Shown here piece after piece: positions 1 through 5,162 of a stretch of DNA of 6,324 nt. Every line of letters starts with the position of its first letter. Within the stretch, counting starts at the first letter, position 1. The notes beneath the pieces are model-generated. The model searched no databases. It was given only the letters and a program-made list of their open reading frames with translations, and was not told the origin of the DNA. The position numbers and the translations under genes were made by a program. Origin of the DNA: Thermoflexus hugenholtzii JAD2 (GTDB lineage Bacteria > Chloroflexota > Dehalococcoidia > SHYB01); contig CAMAVV010000100.1 in assembly GCA_945861815.1 (NCBI GenBank), positions 1 to 6,324 of the forward strand. Reading direction: 5' to 3'.

Positions 1-2
1 TC

Positions 3-191
3 TGGGAAGCCATCTCCCATCCCGTCGCCGGCAAATATAAATATCCAGGCCGTCCCTTTACCTCCCGCGGCGACCGCAAGACGCCACGCTACCCCGCGCC
101 GCGCCTCGGACAGCACAACGAAGAGGTTTACAAAGACTTAGGATATGAGAAGAAAGAGTTGGAGCGTCTCGTCAAAGAGGGCGTCATTTGA
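3..191 (+). CDS. CaiB/BaiF family III CoA-transferase, C-terminal end (partial)
   Basis: The reading frame is open from the left edge to a TGA at 189-191 and gives the last 62 residues of a protein whose start lies outside the window. The tail PRLGQHNEEVYKDLGY, followed by a charged helix (EKKELERLVKEG) and a final Val-Ile, is the typical C-terminus of family III CoA-transferases (CaiB/BaiF, formyl-CoA transferase group). In this family the P-x-LG-x-H-x-E block comes near the end and precedes a last helix. These cytosolic enzymes move CoA from one acyl-CoA to another carboxylic acid. The catalytic Asp lies in the missing N-terminal part, so activity and substrate cannot be judged. The downstream phosphoesterase starts 73 bases later on the same strand, with no clear terminator between them. 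The family call is fairly sure; the substrate is unknown. Confidence 0.85.
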   Translation, partial: WEAISHPVAGKYKYPGRPFTSRGDRKTPRYPAPRLGQHNEEVYKDLGYEKKELERLVKEGVI

Positions 192-264
192 CCTAGAGGC
201 GAGCCGATAGCGGCCCGCATCCGATTTTGTAGATATTTCCTATGCCGCATGTTAGCCTGGAACA

Positions 265-819
265 ATGCGCATAGGCCTCCTTACGGATACCCACCTTCCT
301 GGTGAAGTCAAAGAACTGTGGCCCGAAGTCCGCAAAGCCTTCGCCGGCTGTGACCTCATTCTCCACGGCGGCGACATCGTCACCCAAGGCGTCCTCGACT
401 GGCTGGAGCAGATCGCCCCGGTGCTGGCCGCCAAGGGCAATAACGACTGGGACTGGGGTGATGCGCGCGTGAAACCCATCCACTTCCTTGATGTGGAAGG
501 CTGGCGTCTTGGCATGGTCCACGATATGGAGCCGGAAGACCGCCCCATCGACTACCTCTGCAAGCAATACCTCAAAGGCGAACGCGTGGATATCATGGTC
601 ACAGGCCACACCCACTTCGAACGCCTCGTCCACCGTGATGGCGTGGTGCAGCTCAACTCAGGCAGCCCCATCCACCCGCGATTGTGGAGCACGCGCCTCG
701 GCACCGTGGGCATCTTGGACATCACGCGAAGCCGGATAGAGGCCACGGTCGTGAAGCTGGGCGAGATGCCGGGGCTGAAGAATCCCGGGCAGAACCTCTC
801 GGTTGTCGTCCGCTCCTAG
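265..819 (+). CDS. YfcE/MJ0936-type calcineurin-like metallophosphoesterase
   Basis: This 184-residue protein carries the full binuclear-metal signature of the YfcE/MJ0936 branch: D8-T-H10, G36-D37, G58-N-N-D61, V85-H86, G114-H-T-H117 and the C-terminal N131-S-G-S-P. The length suits the single-domain family (about 160-185). Such enzymes are cytosolic phosphodiesterases, usually assayed on model substrates with Mn2+ or Ni2+; the physiological substrate is often unknown, and it cannot be read from this sequence. GNND replaces the more usual GNCD, a common change that keeps the metal-binding Asn. The ATG at 265 is chosen because DTH falls right after the first beta strand, as expected. There is no convincing Shine-Dalgarno site (only GGAA at 259-262), so a leaderless or very short 5' leader is possible. 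The stop codon overlaps that of the convergent pyruvate kinase gene. Confidence 0.9.
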   Translation: MRIGLLTDTHLPGEVKELWPEVRKAFAGCDLILHGGDIVTQGVLDWLEQIAPVLAAKGNNDWDWGDARVKPIHFLDVEGWRLGMVHDMEPEDRPIDYLCKQYLKGERVDIMVTGHTHFERLVHRDGVVQLNSGSPIHPRLWSTRLGTVGILDITRSRIEATVVKLGEMPGLKNPGQNLSVVVRS

Positions 820-2264
820 CCCTTCTTTTTCCGCTCCACCTTGTGCACCTTCAGAAAGTTTGTGCGTCCCCGCCCCGCCAGCGGCGTCGAGCCGACGATA
901 ATCACCGTGTCGCCTGGCTTCACCAGCTTCGCGTCCACCAGTGACGCCTCCACGTAGTCGATCATCTCATTTGTTCGCGTGGAGAATGGCGTCTGCACCG
1001 GGGTGATTCCCCAGGAAAGGGAGAGCCTGCGATAGACCTCTTCCTCCGTGGTAAAGGCAAAGGCGGGCAGGTTCGGGCGGTACTTGGCCATGAACTGCGC
1101 CGTGCGGCCAAAGGTTGTGAAGATAACGATGGCTTGAGCATGCACCTCTTGCGCAAGGTTGTGTGCAGCGTGGATGACGGCGCGCGCAGGGTCGGCTGGG
1201 CCGAAGGATGGCGGGAGGATATGCGGCGGCACCTTGTCAGCCTCGACGGCGATGCGGTCCATATAGCGCACTGCTTCGATGGGGTACTTGCCTACGGACG
1301 TCTCCGCGCTCAGCATCACGGCATCAGTGCCGTCAAAGATGGCATTCGCCACGTCAGAGGCCTCGGCGCGCGTCGGCTCGGGGCTGTGCACCATCGATTC
1401 CAGCATCTGCGTTGCCGTGATAACCGGCTTCAGCAACGCGGTCGCGCGGGCGATGATGGCCTTCTGTAGTAGCGGCACCCGCTCCGTGCCCATCTCTACA
1501 CCCAGGTCGCCCCGCGCCACCATCACGCCGTCGAAGGCTCGCAATATCCCATCGATCGCCTCCACTGCCTCTGCCCGTTCGATCTTTGCGATGACTGGGA
1601 CTCGCCGCTTGTGCTTCGCCATCGCCGTGCGCACGAGTCGAGCATCCCCTGGCCCGCGCACAAAGCTCAACGCCACCAGGTCAACTCCATGCTCCAGGCC
1701 AAAGGCCAAGTCTTCCTTGTCCTTCTCTGTCAGCGCGGGTGCTTTGATGGCCGCCCCTGGCAAGTTCATCCCCTTGTGCCCGCTCAAGCGCCCGCCAACC
1801 ACAACGGCGCACTCCACGTCTGTCTTTGTCGTCCGCAGTACCTTTAGCCGGACACGGCCATCGTCTAGCAGGATTGGGTTGCCAGGGCGCACCTCGCTTG
1901 GCAGCGAGCGATAGTCGATGGAGACGCGCTGGCTGGTGCCCTTGACTGCCTTGGTCGTGAGCGTGAAGCGTTTGCCCGGTTCTAGCGTCACCGACCGCTC
2001 GGCAAAGAGCCCTATTCGCAAGCGCGGCCCCTGCAAGTCTTGCAGGATGGCGAGAGGCCGGCCCATCTCTTTTGCGATGCGCCGCGCATCAGCAATCGCC
2101 CGCCCGTGCTCCTCATAGGTGCCGTGGGAGAAGTTCAGCCGGAGAACATCGACGCCCGCTTCAAGAAGCGCGCGCAGCATCTTGGGACTGCGCGACGCCG
2201 GGCCAATCGTCGCGACGATCTTTGTGCGGCGTCTGCCTGGTAAAGATGGGTAAGTAAGGGCCAT
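816..2264 (-). CDS. pyk: pyruvate kinase
   Basis: This is a complete 482-residue pyruvate kinase, which converts phosphoenolpyruvate and ADP to pyruvate and ATP in the cytosol as the last step of glycolysis. Visible landmarks are TKIVATIGPAS (14-24), LRLNFSHG (41-48, substrate residues R42, N44 and S46), QDLQGPRLR (75-83), a B domain at about 90-170, IAKIE with K227 and metal ligand E229, MVARGDLGVEM (248-258, metal ligand D253), ITATQMLESM (282-291, T285), and the PTRAEASDVANAI to GTDAVMLS-ETSVGKYP block (297-328). A C-terminal domain follows. There is no extra PEP-utiliser domain. DLQGPR with Ile at 84 resembles the K+-independent class rather than the Glu-containing GPEIR class. The ATG at 2264 puts the first core strand at residues 14-20, as usual. 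No Shine-Dalgarno site precedes it; a CATAAT box lies 12 bases upstream. Confidence 0.97.
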   Translation of the reverse strand: MALTYPSLPGRRRTKIVATIGPASRSPKMLRALLEAGVDVLRLNFSHGTYEEHGRAIADARRIAKEMGRPLAILQDLQGPRLRIGLFAERSVTLEPGKRFTLTTKAVKGTSQRVSIDYRSLPSEVRPGNPILLDDGRVRLKVLRTTKTDVECAVVVGGRLSGHKGMNLPGAAIKAPALTEKDKEDLAFGLEHGVDLVALSFVRGPGDARLVRTAMAKHKRRVPVIAKIERAEAVEAIDGILRAFDGVMVARGDLGVEMGTERVPLLQKAIIARATALLKPVITATQMLESMVHSPEPTRAEASDVANAIFDGTDAVMLSAETSVGKYPIEAVRYMDRIAVEADKVPPHILPPSFGPADPARAVIHAAHNLAQEVHAQAIVIFTTFGRTAQFMAKYRPNLPAFAFTTEEEVYRRLSLSWGITPVQTPFSTRTNEMIDYVEASLVDAKLVKPGDTVIIVGSTPLAGRGRTNFLKVHKVERKKKG

Positions 2265-2275
2265 ATCCGTATCGA

Positions 2276-2281
2276 ATTATG
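2276..2281 (-). promoter_or_regulatory. possible -10 element of pyk, implying a near-leaderless mRNA
   Basis: On the minus strand CATAAT (5 of 6 matches to TATAAT) ends 11 bases before the pyk ATG. Transcription from it would begin about 4-6 bases upstream of the start codon, which agrees with the lack of a ribosome-binding site. No good -35 box is seen at 16-18 bases, so this is a weak call. Confidence 0.3.
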
Positions 2282-2322
2282 ATGCTCGTGCCATCAAATG
2301 GGTAGTGGGACAAACCTACAAC

Positions 2323-2340
2323 GGTGAGGCGCAACTCACC
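2323..2340 (-). other. 6-bp hairpin between the JAMM gene and pyk
   Basis: GGTGAG and CTCACC form a perfect 6-bp stem with a 6-base loop. It lies in the 102-base gap between the JAMM-protein stop codon and pyk. No run of T follows on the minus strand, so it is not a standard intrinsic terminator. It could mark the 3' end of the JAMM transcript or act in the pyk leader if transcription starts further upstream; neither is shown. Confidence 0.35.
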
Positions 2341-2366
2341 CAAGCGTCCCAGGCAAGCTGGCCAGC

Positions 2367-2948
2367 TTATTCGGGGTTGAAACCCGTGGCGTAGGCGCAG
2401 TTCACCCGCAACCGCCGCTGCCTGCCCGTCTCTGTCTTCATGTACGCAGCAACAACAAGGTGATAGTTGCCTAGGGTCCCGGAGACCGTGCCATCGGCAT
2501 TCTGCCTCCAGCCAACGCGCTTTCGGCGGCTGTGGATGCCCATGATAAGGATGACCTCACCTGGCTTGGAGATATCCAAGTCCTGGTCGGAGACTTCAGG
2601 CACCGCGATCTCGCCGCCGCGCTCAGGGTGCGAATGGAACCATCCGATCGTATGCTCGCCAAGGAAGAGCGACTTCATCGCCCCTTCGATGCGCTGGCGG
2701 GCAGGCGCATGCGGCGCTACCCACGAGTAGGAGCGCTGCGCCGTCTGGTGAGGGATGGCTCGCTGGAGGATCCACTTGTCCTTCCCCTGGTAGCCCACAA
2801 GGAAGCCGAAGCACTCCTTGCGAAAGGTCTCGACAGCCGCGAGGCTAAGCGACCAAAAGGCATCCTCGGAGATATAGACGTCCGAGAGGAAGTGCTGTGC
2901 ATGGCCGTTGCGATGGCCGTTGTGGCCGTTGTGATTGGACCGATACAT
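2367..2948 (-). CDS. JAMM/MPN+ (JAB) domain metalloprotease-like protein with His/Asn-rich N-terminus
   Basis: This 193-residue protein has the core of a JAMM (JAB1/MPN+/Mov34) zinc metalloprotease: E45 in RKECFGFLVG as the probable general base, H105-S-H107-P as zinc ligands, and S120-D-Q-D123 completing the site. JAMM enzymes cut isopeptide or peptide bonds, for example next to the C-terminus of ubiquitin-like or sulfur-carrier proteins. No such partner gene is in the window, so the substrate is unknown. The gap between H107 and S120 is 12 residues; the textbook motif has 7. The N-terminus is a low-complexity Asn-Gly-His stretch with histidines at 6, 9, 12, 16 and 19, possibly a metal-binding or flexible tail. 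There is no signal peptide or membrane segment, so it should be cytosolic. A weak AGGA lies 5 bases before the ATG. Starting at a later codon would remove the His tail, and no good alternative start is seen before the fold begins near residue 20. Confidence 0.85.
   Translation of the reverse strand: MYRSNHNGHNGHRNGHAQHFLSDVYISEDAFWSLSLAAVETFRKECFGFLVGYQGKDKWILQRAIPHQTAQRSYSWVAPHAPARQRIEGAMKSLFLGEHTIGWFHSHPERGGEIAVPEVSDQDLDISKPGEVILIMGIHSRRKRVGWRQNADGTVSGTLGNYHLVVAAYMKTETGRQRRLRVNCAYATGFNPE
2901..2933 (-). repeat. short tandem repeat coding His-Asn-Gly units
   Basis: The unit CACAACGGC occurs twice in direct succession, followed by a 12-base variant (CATCGCAACGGC). It codes residues 6-15 of the JAMM protein and gives the alternating His/Asn/Gly stretch. 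Such a 9-base, in-frame repeat could expand or contract by slippage without breaking the reading frame. Confidence 0.75.
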
Positions 2949-2962
2949 GTTGTCCTACCGAT

Positions 2963-2996
2963 AAAAGAACCAAGGACAGTTGCGCCATCCTTGGCT
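2963..2996 (-). terminator. terminator-like hairpin after tRNA-Arg, in the JAMM-gene leader
   Basis: On the minus strand CCAAGGA and TCCTTGG form a 7-bp stem, extended by a G-U and an A-U pair, around an 11-base loop. TCTTTT follows the stem. It lies 19 bases after the tRNA 3' end and 15 bases before the JAMM ATG, so it probably ends the tRNA transcript. If transcription reads through, it would sit in the leader of the JAMM mRNA. Confidence 0.6.
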
Positions 2997-3014
2997 TCTG
3001 TAATTCTCTTTGCC

Positions 3015-3091
3015 TGGTGTCCCCGCTGGGACTCGAACCCAGGACCCACTGCTTAGAAGGCAGTTGCTCTGTCCGCCTGAGCTACGAGGAC
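3015..3091 (-). tRNA. tRNA-Arg (anticodon TCT)
   Basis: A complete cloverleaf can be folded by hand. The acceptor stem pairs GTCCTCG with CGGGGAC (one G-U), and the D arm pairs GCTC with GAGC. The anticodon stem is ACTGC/GCAGT around the loop CTTCTAA, and the T arm is CTGGG/CCCAG around TTCGAGT. The discriminator base is A, and the 3' CCA is encoded in the DNA (3015-3017). The anticodon TCT at 3055-3057 reads AGA, and AGG by wobble, so the isotype is arginine. Total length is 77 bases with a 5-base variable region. Confidence 0.97.
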
Positions 3092-3099
3092 ACACAAAC

Positions 3100-3128
3100 A
3101 TTATTGCATCCCCCTGACCAGGCTACAA
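3100..3128 (-). promoter_or_regulatory. probable promoter of tRNA-Arg
   Basis: On the minus strand AATAAT (3100-3105; 5 of 6 to TATAAT) lies 8 bases before the mature tRNA 5' end. A partial -35 box TTGTAG (3123-3128; first three bases match) stands exactly 17 bases further upstream. Transcription would start at or within a few bases of the tRNA. Confidence 0.5.
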
Positions 3129-3722
3129 ACACTGTTTGACTCTATCGGCAAACCATATACAACAAGCTCATCGCCAAGTCACACCGTTCACCACAGAGCA
3201 TCCGTCCCACAAATGAATCCCATTATGACAAGAACTCAACACTTCTCCTCGAAATTCTCCACCTCCTGCATAGAGCACTGTTGCGCTTGCTTACTCGACC
3301 TACTGCCCGCTCCGCTTGAACGACTGTCGGAGGCTCCACGGCACTATAGCTCTGCTGCCCACATCGCCCACAAACCCGATCCAGGCTGCTCACAATCCCT
3401 GTCGCATAATCGCCAAAACGCTACGCCAAAAGCAAGCCACTCCATGTACGTTCCTTTGCCTGCCAACCAGCTCCAAAGTTGCCACGGAAATGGCAAAGCC
3501 GAAGGGATGTAATATTGGGCATTGCCCACTGCGGCAACCGGCAGTCTAGCCGACGATTTTTTGGTGGTCAAGGGAGCGATGACATCAAAACCCTCTCTGG
3601 ACTTGTCTAAGCGATCCTCTAAAGATATAGACAGACAATTTTTGCGTTGTGCTTTGGTTTAAACTACTCGTTTTAGCTCCTTGCCAGCCAGTCCACAAAT
3701 GCCCCTTCAGTTGTACAGAGCA
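3129..3722. other. intergenic region without a recognised gene
   Basis: No reading frame on either strand has recognisable domains, a good start context or gene-like composition. Open stretches here (for example 3213-3512 on + and 3344-3571 on -) have odd Cys/His/Trp-rich translations and no ribosome site. A small GGGC-ATT-GCCC hairpin (about 3517-3527) and a 4-bp stem with T6 (3539-3562) are too weak to call. The last part becomes AT-rich and leads into the promoter region of the helix-turn-helix gene. Confidence 0.6.
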
Positions 3723-3734
3723 CAAAACGTTTTG
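3723..3734. promoter_or_regulatory. 12-bp perfect palindrome CAAAACGTTTTG, candidate operator
   Basis: CAAAACGTTTTG reads the same on both strands. It lies about 43 bases upstream of the -35 box of the helix-turn-helix gene. The centre of the next palindrome (3752-3772) is about 33 bases away, close to three helical turns. Binding by a dimeric regulator is an inference. Confidence 0.35.
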
Positions 3735-3751
3735 AACAAGATTTAAAAACT

Positions 3752-3772
3752 ATATCGAAACGATTTTGATAT
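3752..3772. promoter_or_regulatory. 21-bp imperfect palindrome next to the -35 box, candidate operator
   Basis: ATATC (3752-3756) and GATAT (3768-3772) are inverted, with inner AAA and TTT (3758-3760 and 3764-3766) also matching; 8 of 10 pairs are symmetric around 3762. The site ends 4 bases before the TTGACA box, a position from which a bound regulator could block or assist RNA polymerase. The encoded small helix-turn-helix protein is an obvious but untested candidate ligand. Confidence 0.45.
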
Positions 3773-3776
3773 GGTA

Positions 3777-3806
3777 TTGACACCTCTCTTGACCCAGTGC
3801 TAGATT
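3777..3806 (+). promoter_or_regulatory. sigma70-type promoter of the helix-turn-helix gene
   Basis: A perfect -35 box TTGACA (3777-3782) is followed after 18 bases by TAGATT (3801-3806; 4 of 6 to TATAAT). Transcription would start near 3813 and give a leader of about 20 bases that contains a strong ribosome site. A second TTGAC occurs 12 bases downstream (3789-3793), making a short direct repeat inside the promoter. Confidence 0.6.
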
Positions 3807-3821
3807 ATTAATGTTCCAAAC

Positions 3822-3828
3822 AGGAGGT
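3822..3828 (+). promoter_or_regulatory. strong Shine-Dalgarno site AGGAGGT
   Basis: AGGAGGT matches the 16S rRNA anti-Shine-Dalgarno core fully. It lies 5 bases before the first ATG (3834) and 8 bases before the second (3837), so either Met codon could be used. It is much stronger than any ribosome site upstream of the other genes here. Confidence 0.85.
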
Positions 3829-3833
3829 AACAC

Positions 3834-4061
3834 ATGATGCGAAAGACGAAGTTGATGCAGTCGGTGGAGGCAAAGTACAACAAGCCCCTTGAGAAGCTCC
3901 TTCCCGAGCTTTATAACGAGAAGGGTCTTCCGGCAATGGCGGCGGAGCTGGGGATCAGCAAAGGAACGCTGTGGTACTGGCTCTTGAAGTTTGGGATCAA
4001 CGTCCGGCGCGTGGCACTTGCCCCTGGTGAAGAAATTCAGGTCTCGCAAGCTAAGCGCTAA
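3834..4061 (+). CDS. small helix-turn-helix DNA-binding protein
   Basis: This is a 75-residue basic protein with a single homeodomain-like helix-turn-helix. Residues 19-29 form a first helix (LEKLLPELYNE). Residues 32-39 form the second helix (LPAMAAEL), G40-I-S42 is the turn, and 43-52 form the recognition helix (KGTLWYWLLK). The basic segment NVRR follows at 56-59, and then a short polar tail. It has no enzymatic or sensor domain, so it is probably a compact transcription regulator or nucleoid-type DNA binder. The family name cannot be settled by eye; phage-like or sigma-region-4-like HTH relatives are possible. It stands alone between its own promoter and an intrinsic terminator, a single-gene unit. 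Palindromes just upstream suggest self-regulation (inference). A start at the second ATG would remove one residue. Confidence 0.8.
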   Translation: MMRKTKLMQSVEAKYNKPLEKLLPELYNEKGLPAMAAELGISKGTLWYWLLKFGINVRRVALAPGEEIQVSQAKR

Positions 4062-4082
4062 CCCTCCAAACTGTCTGGCTCG

Positions 4083-4111
4083 AAAAAGACCCGCCAATGG
4101 CGGGTCTTTTT
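4083..4111 (+). terminator. strong intrinsic terminator
   Basis: GACCCGCC (4088-4095) and GGCGGGTC (4099-4106) form a perfect 8-bp GC-rich stem with the 3-base loop AAT. The stem is flanked by A5 and T5, which can extend it to 13 bp. It lies 21 bases after the helix-turn-helix stop codon. Because of the A and T tracts it could also work in the other direction. Confidence 0.93.
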
Positions 4112-4128
4112 CTTTCCTAAAGAATCTA

Positions 4129-4134
4129 TAGAAT
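4129..4134 (+). promoter_or_regulatory. possible -10 element for a leaderless transcript
   Basis: TAGAAT (5 of 6 to TATAAT) ends 6 bases before the ATG at 4141, so transcription would start at or next to the start codon. No ribosome site is present in the gap, which is bounded on the left by the terminator. A clear -35 box is not seen, so the call is tentative. Confidence 0.4.
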
Positions 4135-4140
4135 ATCGGC

Positions 4141-4620
4141 ATGCCGAAAATGACCGCCTCGCCAAAGCCAGCGCCGGTCAAGCGCCGCTTCACCGCCGTG
4201 GAGATAGGCGTCATCTCCGCCATCGCCCTTCTCCTTATTATCGTCGTCGTGCCCGTCATCCTCGATGACAGCGGCGATCCGGTGAAGGAGCGAGAGATAA
4301 CGCTGGTCCAGGACGCCGTTCGCCGCTACCGCCAAGAGACTGGTGTCTATCCCACTTTAGCTACGGTTGCCGCTCCAGGGAAAGAGGCCGTCAGCGCATG
4401 GGTGGCAGGCAGACTCCCGAGCGAGAACTCGTCACCTGCCCATGCAGGCATCAACTTCGAAGCGAAGGCAACTCGCGGCGACGAAACGATCTCCTTCGTG
4501 CCCGACTACCTCGCCGTGCGGCCGCGGTACGCAGGCGACGTCGCCAACGACGGCACCACGCGCTGGCGCATTGCCAAAGACGCCGGCGTCACGATCGAAC
4601 TCGATAGCCGCTCATACTAA
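4141..4620 (+). CDS. single-pass membrane protein with degenerate pseudopilin-like N-terminus
   Basis: The product has 159 residues. A short basic leader (1-16, ending VKRR) is followed by F17-T-A-V-E21 and a hydrophobic helix at about 22-40 (IGVISAIALLLIIVVVPVI). This matches the type IV prepilin/pseudopilin pattern, with Phe at +1 and Glu at +5, except that the -1 Gly needed by prepilin peptidase is Arg (R16). The segment after the helix (EREITLVQDAVRRYRQETGVYPT, about 50-72) resembles the alpha-spine and 'RYPT' turn of GspG-like pseudopilins. The rest is a soluble domain with several Tyr and Trp residues and no recognised motif. It may be a pilin-like protein kept as an uncleaved anchor, or an unrelated N-anchored protein. 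No other secretion or pilus genes are nearby, and the downstream 540 bases hold no partner gene. The start codon has no ribosome site. Confidence 0.7.
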   Translation: MPKMTASPKPAPVKRRFTAVEIGVISAIALLLIIVVVPVILDDSGDPVKEREITLVQDAVRRYRQETGVYPTLATVAAPGKEAVSAWVAGRLPSENSSPAHAGINFEAKATRGDETISFVPDYLAVRPRYAGDVANDGTTRWRIAKDAGVTIELDSRSY

Positions 4621-5162
4621 ACAAAACACAAAAAGAGCCTTTGCCATTTGTTTGTGTGGGCCAGCGGTCATACCAGACATCACAAATCGCGCGTGTAGCG
4701 CCATCGAAATCACAGTCTAACTTCGCAGTCGCAACTTCGCCCAAATCTCGGCCACAAACGTGCGCCGGTCCACGTGCAACTGAGCAGCAAGAGTGCGCCT
4801 ACTTAGCAATGTGGTTGCCCACTTTTTCCCTGCTGGAAAACGCGACGCGTTTTCGGCCGGAAGGTCCCGCCAAAGTCAGCGCATTCTCGCCCCAGCATGC
4901 GGCAAAAGGATTTGCTATTAATCTTGCTGGGCACACTTGGCTTCTACGCTCGCCACGGTCAAATATTCGCTAACGTTATGCGGATACCTAACCGTCCAAA
5001 ACCATATCTCGTTATGTAAGCAATTAAGGAAATGCGCTTCGCTACTCTAAAGCGCTACTGTTCGCTTGGAATTCGGCCGATGGTCTTTATGGCAAAGCGA
5101 AAGTCTGGTTATGGAAAGCTCTGCTGGTTGCCTCGGCATGAGTCTAACCGTCGCGACCACGC
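4621..5162. other. intergenic region without a convincing gene
   Basis: Between the pseudopilin-like gene and the VOC pair neither strand shows a domain-bearing frame. It contains a 19-bp palindrome (4836-4854) and a 52-codon minus-strand open stretch without an ATG (4717-4875) whose translation faintly resembles a helix-turn-helix. A possible 65-codon frame on + from 5032 has AAGGAA directly before the ATG but ends antisense to the VOC gene and has no recognisable features. No intrinsic terminator is evident for either flanking transcript. Confidence 0.6.
4836..4854. repeat. 19-bp perfect palindrome with one central base
   Basis: GAAAACGCG and CGCGTTTTC are exact inverse complements around A4845. 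As RNA the single-base loop cannot form unless inner pairs open, so a DNA-level role such as a protein binding site is more likely than a terminator; no T run follows. It shares the AAAACG/CGTTTT half-site with the palindrome at 3723-3734. Confidence 0.6.

Noticed and set aside
1279..1914. 211-codon plus-strand frame inside pyruvate kinase
   Set aside because: It is fully antisense to a clear pyruvate kinase reading frame and has a Ser/Arg/Thr-rich translation typical of a shadow frame.
3213..3512. 99-codon plus-strand frame starting at 3213
   Set aside because: The translation is rich in Ser, His, Cys and Pro with no hydrophobic pattern or domain, and no ribosome site precedes it.
3539..3562. 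CGGC/GCCG stem followed by T6, considered as a terminator
   Set aside because: Only 4 base pairs, 4 bases separate the stem from the T run, and no gene ends just upstream.
3344..3571. 75-codon minus-strand frame with a Trp-rich translation
   Set aside because: No ribosome site, no recognisable domain, and the Trp richness follows from many CCA triplets on the other strand; it is better seen as chance in noncoding DNA.
3579..3662. 27-codon plus-strand frame (MTSKPSLDLSKR...) preceded by GGGAG
   Set aside because: The ribosome-like site is only 2 bases from the ATG, there is no homology signal by eye and the frame is very short.
4626..4657. ACACAAA/TTTGTGT inverted repeat after the pseudopilin-like gene, considered as a terminator
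   Set aside because: The stem is AT-rich, the loop is 18 bases, and G-rich sequence follows instead of a T run.
4988..5152. Repeated 9-mer CTAACCGTC (4988-4996 and 5144-5152) and several RYYYAAC-like words, considered as integron attC ends
   Set aside because: No paired GTTRRRY core at the needed spacing, no inner symmetric arms and no integrase; the repeats are short enough to be chance.
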